From a virus: 25,112 nt of DNA. The stretch covers positions 1 to 25,112 of IMG/VR virus record IMGVR_UViG_3300027782_000341; one strand, written 5' to 3'. Below, in pieces: positions 20,480-25,112 of the stretch (positions are counted from its first letter, which is position 1; each line of letters begins with the position of its first letter). The translations under genes were made by a program, and so were the position numbers. Below the pieces are notes generated by a model. The model did no database searches. It had not been told where the DNA came from and saw nothing but the letters and a program-made list of their open reading frames with translations.

Positions 20480-22936
20480 TTAAGCTGTATAAGTTCCTGA
20501 TGAGTTGTAAGTAAGAATGGTGTTTGTTCCAGATGTGGTTACTGATGGGCTACCTGTAGTTGTGCCTGAGTATCTAGCAGTTGGAATAGATAGTATGACA
20601 ATACCAGAACCGCCAGCGCCAGAAGTTTTGCTACCAGTATCACTAACATCTCGAACGCCACCACCACCACCACCTCGATTAACAGTTCCACTAGTTGCTG
20701 GAGAAGCTGAACCACCAGCACCAGCACCACCTCCGCCAGAGCCACCAGCACCGCCTGTGCTATTTCCTGAACCGCCACCGCCACCAGCGTATGTTGTCGA
20801 TGAGCCACTAATGCTTGTTGCAACACCAGCACCACCTACTCCACCAGTTCCAGCACCACCATTAACACCACCAACTGCACCAGCTCCACCACCTCCACCA
20901 CCATCTAGTGTAGAAGCATTTGTTCCACCAGCAAATCCTTGATTTGCAGTTCCAGTTCCACCAACGCCATCAAGGAAAGAACCGCCACCGCCAGAACCAC
21001 CATTTTTAGCAGCAAAACCATCATAAGCACCTCCACCACCACCGCCTGTGGATGTAATAGTGCTAAATACTGAGTTACTTCCACTATTTCCAGCAACACC
21101 GCTTGCAACTCCAGTAGTAACAGCAGTTCCACCAGCGCCAACAGTAATTGTGTAAGAAGTTCCAGGAAACAATCTTAATGGTGATTCTAAAGAGCCGCCA
21201 CCGCCTGTAGCTGTAATTGTGCTTCTTAAGCCACCAGCACCTCCGCCACCGCCAATTCTTGCTCCGCCACTACCACCACCAGCGACTACCAAATAATTAA
21301 CAAGATAGCCACCAATTAGCGAACCACTACTTGTAAATGTATGGATAGTATTACCGCCAGAAGTTGTTACTGTTCCACCAGTAAATGCTTGTGAGCCAGC
21401 GTAAGAGATAATGACTACACCGCTACCGCCTGAACCTCCAGCGTTTGATGACCATGCGCCACCCCCACCACCACCTGTGTTTGCTGATCCAGCTACAGGA
21501 GCATTTGTTGATACTCCACCAGCACCACCGCCACCTGCGCCACCAGTTCCAGCAGTTCCTGTGTTTTGTGCGCCACCGCCACCACCACCAGCATAAGTGA
21601 CAGAAGTTCCAGAAATAGATGATGCTGTTCCAGCGCCACCGCTACCACCAGTATTTCCTGATGAGTTTCCTCCTACAGCACTAGCACCGCCACCACCACC
21701 AGATGAAGTTGACGATGCAGTTCCTCCGTTATTTCCTTGTCCTGATGTGCCTGTGCCACCAGCTGCATTATTTGCACCACCTCCACCTCCAGAACCACCA
21801 GAGCTACCAGTAATTCCTCCACTAGCGCCATCCCAACAACCGCCACCGCCACCGCCAACAGCAGAAGTTGAAACTATGCTAAATGATGAGTTTCCACCAT
21901 CAGTTCCACGACCTGCTGTTCCAGATGTGGCATTTCCACCAGAACCACCAGAACCAACTGTGATTGCATAAATTGAATTGGTGTCAATTGTTAAGCTAGA
22001 GCCTGATAATAATCCACCAGCTCCACCACCAGCACCGTTATTATTTCCACCACCGCCACCGCCAGCAGCTACAATTAAATAGCTTGCTGTCACCGAAGAC
22101 AATGGGCTTAATGCACCAGAAGAAGTAAAGGTATGGATAAAGTTACCGCCTGATTGAGTAACAGTTCCACCACCGAATAATTGAGTTGCAGATGTGTAGG
22201 AGATAATGACGATGCCTGAACCACCTGCACCGCCAGAGCCAGTTCCAACAGAACCGCCACCACCGCCGCCTGTATTAGCAGTTCCAGCATTAGCTGCTGT
22301 TCCGCCACCACCTGTTGTAGTTCCGTTTGCAGTATTTCCAGCACCGCCACCACCGCCAGCGTAAGTAACACTAGAGCCTGAAATAGAAGAAGCTGTACCA
22401 GCACCACCATTACCGCCTGTGCCTGATGAGTTGTTACCACCAACTCCACCTGAACCACCGCCGCCACCGCCAGCTCTAAAACTTACTCCGTTTGTTCCAC
22501 CATTACCGCCAGCATTACCTTGACCTGATGTACCAGCACCACCTGTTCCTGTGCTTGAACCTCCAGTAAAGTTTGAACCACCACCTCCGCCCGAACCGCC
22601 AGAATTACCATCAAAATTAGCAGAGTCACCAGCAGCTCCACCTCCACCACCTACTGAAGCGGTTAGTATCCCAAATTGAGAATTAGAACCATTAGTTCCT
22701 TTATTTCCTGTTGTTCCTCCAGAACCACCAGCGCCTACAGTAACTGTATAAGATTGGGTTGGGTTAATAGACACAGTGCCTGATAACAGACCCCCTGCTC
22801 CACCACCACCAGACCACGCTGCGCCACCACCGCCAGCACCGCCAGCTACTTGAAGGTAACTTGCAGTAACAGTTTGACCGCCTGTCCATCCGAAGGCTGC
22901 TAGGGCTGCTGCACCAATTTTAGATAAGCGTGGCAT
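20480..22936 (-). CDS. Three-module glycine-rich tail adhesin (818 residues)
   Basis: After MPRLSKIGAAALAAFGWTGG the protein consists of three tandem modules, at about 25-282, 283-540 and 541-818. Each opens with a YL(Q/I/V)VA-G-rich strand, then GGGAGGL(L/R)S and YT(V/I)TVGAGG, passes through long Gly/Ser/Thr/Asn stretches with YAGGGGG, and closes with GSG(I/V)VI(I/L)S and a TVT-SGGN-IHTFTSSG-like strand. This resembles the glycine-rich, polyglycine-II-type distal adhesins of phages (as in T4-like gp38) and likely binds the host receptor. The opposite strand shows long proline-rich frames that are only shadows. Internal similarity favours recombination between modules. Confidence 0.75.
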   Translation of the reverse strand: MPRLSKIGAAALAAFGWTGGQTVTASYLQVAGGAGGGGAAWSGGGGAGGLLSGTVSINPTQSYTVTVGAGGSGGTTGNKGTNGSNSQFGILTASVGGGGGAAGDSANFDGNSGGSGGGGGSNFTGGSSTGTGGAGTSGQGNAGGNGGTNGVSFRAGGGGGGSGGVGGNNSSGTGGNGGAGTASSISGSSVTYAGGGGGAGNTANGTTTGGGGTAANAGTANTGGGGGGSVGTGSGGAGGSGIVIISYTSATQLFGGGTVTQSGGNFIHTFTSSGALSPLSSVTASYLIVAAGGGGGGNNNGAGGGAGGLLSGSSLTIDTNSIYAITVGSGGSGGNATSGTAGRGTDGGNSSFSIVSTSAVGGGGGGCWDGASGGITGSSGGSGGGGGANNAAGGTGTSGQGNNGGTASSTSSGGGGGASAVGGNSSGNTGGSGGAGTASSISGTSVTYAGGGGGGAQNTGTAGTGGAGGGGAGGVSTNAPVAGSANTGGGGGGAWSSNAGGSGGSGVVIISYAGSQAFTGGTVTTSGGNTIHTFTSSGSLIGGYLVNYLVVAGGGSGGARIGGGGGAGGLRSTITATGGGGSLESPLRLFPGTSYTITVGAGGTAVTTGVASGVAGNSGSNSVFSTITSTGGGGGGAYDGFAAKNGGSGGGGSFLDGVGGTGTANQGFAGGTNASTLDGGGGGGAGAVGGVNGGAGTGGVGGAGVATSISGSSTTYAGGGGGSGNSTGGAGGSGGGGAGAGGSASPATSGTVNRGGGGGGVRDVSDTGSKTSGAGGSGIVILSIPTARYSGTTTGSPSVTTSGTNTILTYNSSGTYTA

Positions 22937-22944
22937 CTATTGAC

Positions 22945-23589
22945 CTATGCAAATTTTGTTTGAGCTGCTAATACTGTAAATGCTGCACTTCCCGTTTTGA
23001 TAATGACATAGGTATAACTATCAATTGAGCTTGCATTACCGCTAGTAGGAGCAGTTCCACCTTGCCATTTAGGAGTAACAGAACTTCCATCTACTTGAAC
23101 AACTGAGTTATAGTACGCAGTATTTCCTTGTGTAGCTAAAACAGTACAGGCAACGGATGTATTGTTAGACATTACATTATTTAATGATGTTGCTGAAGTA
23201 CCCCTAAAATTAACCGTAAAGTTTCCAGTAGCATTAGAAGTGAGATAAAGAACAGCGTTATTAAGCAAATCCATGTTAATGGTTGCGTTAGCAGCAGTAG
23301 CCGTAACATTGGCTGGCTCTTGAATAGTCGTAATGGTGACATTAGTTAGTGCTAAATTACCAACAGAGGTCGTAGCAGAACCGATGGTCACAGCCGTATT
23401 TCCAAGTGTCATATTGGAAGTACCGCTAGATAAGGTTACATTGGTTAAGGTTAAGTTACCGACTGTAGTTGTGGTATTACCTAGACCAACTGATGCGTTA
23501 CCGAGTGTCGCTACGGTATTAAAGTTAACATCTAGTTGGGATAATGGAATTGATGTTGTCGCATTTCCAAATATATTTGGTACTGGCAT
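22945..23589 (-). CDS. Tail fibre-type protein with shared repeat module
   Basis: The 214-residue protein starts MPVPNIFGNATTSIPLSQLD, which looks like an attachment segment, followed by two copies of the LGNT-x(3-5)-VGNL(T/A)LTNVTI module (about residues 36-56 and 62-87). A C-terminal beta domain follows (about 95-214, with AVLYLTSNATGNFTVNFRG and SYTYVIIKTGSAAFTVL). The repeat is shared with the fibre at 18876-19784. Probably a fibre or its connector, placed between the tail protein and the adhesin. Confidence 0.65.
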   Translation of the reverse strand: MPVPNIFGNATTSIPLSQLDVNFNTVATLGNASVGLGNTTTTVGNLTLTNVTLSSGTSNMTLGNTAVTIGSATTSVGNLALTNVTITTIQEPANVTATAANATINMDLLNNAVLYLTSNATGNFTVNFRGTSATSLNNVMSNNTSVACTVLATQGNTAYYNSVVQVDGSSVTPKWQGGTAPTSGNASSIDSYTYVIIKTGSAAFTVLAAQTKFA

Positions 23590-23590
23590 A

Positions 23591-25112
23591 TTAAAACCTC
23601 ACTCTTAATTCATGTTCAAGTTCAAATGTGTTGACCACAAACCCAGCCGAGTTGGATGTCATGGTTAACCCTAAATACTTTCCCCATTGTTGTGCATCTG
23701 ACTTATAAAGCTGATAGCCAGTTCCATATCCACCTATCCAAGATATTACAGTAGAACTGTTGTTTATCCAAGGGATTGTAATGTTACTATTGTTATACCA
23801 AGTAATAAAATTACCCAAAATATACACAGAACTTGATCCAGTTTCAGAATCAACCGTAACATCTAGGGCTGCGCCTTGGGTAAGCGTTGCTTCAATACCA
23901 AATTTTAAGGCTTGTTTGGTACGGATTGGATCAGTTAATGGCAATAATGCCGTTCTTATACGGCTTGTAATACCGCCTGTAGAATTTGCATATAACCGAT
24001 ATAAGCTATTACCAGAAGTACCATACAAAACAATCTGACCTTCTTCTGGAACGGAAGTAATGTACTTAATATCATTGCCCTGGCTAGAAATAAACCATTT
24101 CTTTTCAAAGAAAATTGCCTGAATGTACCGATAACTATTGGTAAAAGTTGTATCGTTATAACGGAAGTTAAAGGCAGCGCACAAAATGTTATTTAGTAAT
24201 ACCTGACCAGCGTAAACAGGGTTTGCAAAGTCAATATTAGGGAAAACACCATCTAGGGGATCAGATAATTTAGAGGTTGTAGAACCGACTAGAGCATATA
24301 CCCCATAGTTATTCATAAATAAGACTGATCTAAAGTACGGGAATATAGCGTTTTTAAGCTCTGAACCCACCGATGCGCTGACATTAGTATTGGTAAATAA
24401 AGTAAGCCCAGATGAGGTAACCCGTACATCCGAAAACACATTAATGGAGTTATCGCCAAAAATGTACAAAAAGTTGTTAGCGCTTAATAACTGAATAATG
24501 TTGCCATGCAGCGTAGAATCAGTTAAGGTTACCGATCCCGCAGAAACGCTCGTAAAGTCGCTATACGACCCCGCAGAGCTGTAATAGACTGATCGACCAG
24601 CCGCAATCCAAACACGCCCTGAGAAGCTCGCTATGCCCACATTAGGCTCAGAATTGACAATGGCTTGCAAGACAGCGCCATTACCCCCACCGCCAGACAC
24701 AGTAGCCGTAACATTGGCAGCATTGGTGTAACCCGATCCTTGGTTGGTCATAATGACCTGGGTAACAACATTTCCTAAAACAATGGGTACAGCCGTAGCT
24801 CCCGCACCCCCACCGCCTGAAATGGTAACAATGGTATTGGCTGCGTTGGTGTAGCCTGATCCTTCATTAGTAACGACTAAAGACAGAGTTCCAGTTTTAA
24901 AGCTAAATAATTGGGCTACCGCATTAGCGCCCGTACCACCACCGCCACCGCTAAAGGTAACGGTTAAATTAGCAGCGTTGGTATAGCCAGTACCAGCATT
25001 AGAAACCGATACAGAGGTAACTACATTGCCTGTAGAGATGGTGGATGTAGCATTAGCCCGTTCCCCGCCCGTTTGGTTTGGAGCGCTAATGGTAACCGTT
25101 GGCGCTTCGGTA
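23591..25112 (-). CDS. Tail/stabilisation protein, P22 gp10-like (5' end outside window)
   Basis: The frame stays open to the right edge, so at least 506 residues are encoded and the ATG at 24751 is internal. The visible N-terminal part holds three tandem copies of (V/M)(S/T)N-x-G-x-GYTNAAN then (V/I)T-x-SGGGG, about 50 residues apart. The main body (about 130 onward) has ASFSGRVWIAAGRSVYYSSA, NNFLYIFGDNSINVFSDV and similar blades, resembling the beta-propeller of P22 gp10 and related packaged-DNA stabilisation proteins. The last part (ITWYNNSNITIPWIN onward) is beta-rich. It would sit at the tail base below the portal. Family call by pattern only. Confidence 0.55.
   Translation of the reverse strand, partial: TEAPTVTISAPNQTGGERANATSTISTGNVVTSVSVSNAGTGYTNAANLTVTFSGGGGGTGANAVAQLFSFKTGTLSLVVTNEGSGYTNAANTIVTISGGGGAGATAVPIVLGNVVTQVIMTNQGSGYTNAANVTATVSGGGGNGAVLQAIVNSEPNVGIASFSGRVWIAAGRSVYYSSAGSYSDFTSVSAGSVTLTDSTLHGNIIQLLSANNFLYIFGDNSINVFSDVRVTSSGLTLFTNTNVSASVGSELKNAIFPYFRSVLFMNNYGVYALVGSTTSKLSDPLDGVFPNIDFANPVYAGQVLLNNILCAAFNFRYNDTTFTNSYRYIQAIFFEKKWFISSQGNDIKYITSVPEEGQIVLYGTSGNSLYRLYANSTGGITSRIRTALLPLTDPIRTKQALKFGIEATLTQGAALDVTVDSETGSSSVYILGNFITWYNNSNITIPWINNSSTVISWIGGYGTGYQLYKSDAQQWGKYLGLTMTSNSAGFVVNTFELEHELRVRF

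Noticed and set aside
20517-22467. Long proline- or leucine-rich open frames opposite to or inside the adhesin gene
   Set aside because: They arise from the GGN-codon periodicity of the glycine-rich gene (CCN on the other strand) and have no ribosome sites or domain signals.

Overview
This 25.1 kb window looks like one side of a tailed-phage genome, most likely a podovirus of an aquatic (freshwater-type) proteobacterium. The basis is gene content and layout: a recombination gene set, a lysis cassette, large coiled-coil/glycine-rich internal virion proteins, tail fibres, and many very short overlapping genes. I see no integrase, CI-like repressor, tRNA, rRNA, transposase or CRISPR array. Terminase, portal and capsid genes are also absent and presumably lie beyond the right edge. 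Host and lifestyle are inference.

Layout. Positions 1-8464 are read on the + strand. First comes the tail of a GT9-like glycosyltransferase (1-630), then a 491-base non-coding region. Next is an ArdC antirestriction operon (1122-2698) closed by a clear intrinsic terminator (2719-2747). A second non-coding region (2699-3318) follows. Then comes a long, tightly packed early operon (3319-8464): a zinc-ribbon protein, a coiled-coil protein, YqaJ/lambda-type exonuclease, RecT annealase, a small SSB-like protein with an acidic aromatic tip, RusA resolvase, two tiny membrane proteins, a PD-(D/E)XK nuclease, a GT-A glycosyltransferase and an FkbM-type methyltransferase. The two non-coding regions share an architecture: a near-identical 16-bp sequence, an AT-rich repeat tract, a similar promoter, then an ATAACCTAAC leader. 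The ArdC operon therefore looks like a self-contained early cassette (moron).

Positions 8454-25112 are read on the - strand, converging on the + operon with an 11-bp overlap. From right to left, the order of transcription: a P22 gp10-like tail protein (5'-truncated by the window edge), a repeat-containing fibre protein, an 818-residue three-module glycine-rich adhesin, small tail-associated proteins, a second repeat-containing fibre, a small TM protein, five internal/ejection-type virion proteins or accessories, small hypotheticals, the lysis cassette (two TM/coiled-coil proteins, holin, M15 peptidase), and finally four short basic proteins. Almost every junction is a stop-start overlap or a gap of a few bases, so this arm is probably one translationally coupled late transcript. 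Its promoter is not in a gap inside this window.

How the parts work together (inference): ArdC would shield incoming DNA from restriction. Exo, RecT, the SSB-like protein and RusA form a complete Red-type recombination pathway. The glycosyltransferases and FkbM methyltransferase may decorate a host or virion glycan. The - strand arm builds the tail and ejection apparatus and lyses the cell.
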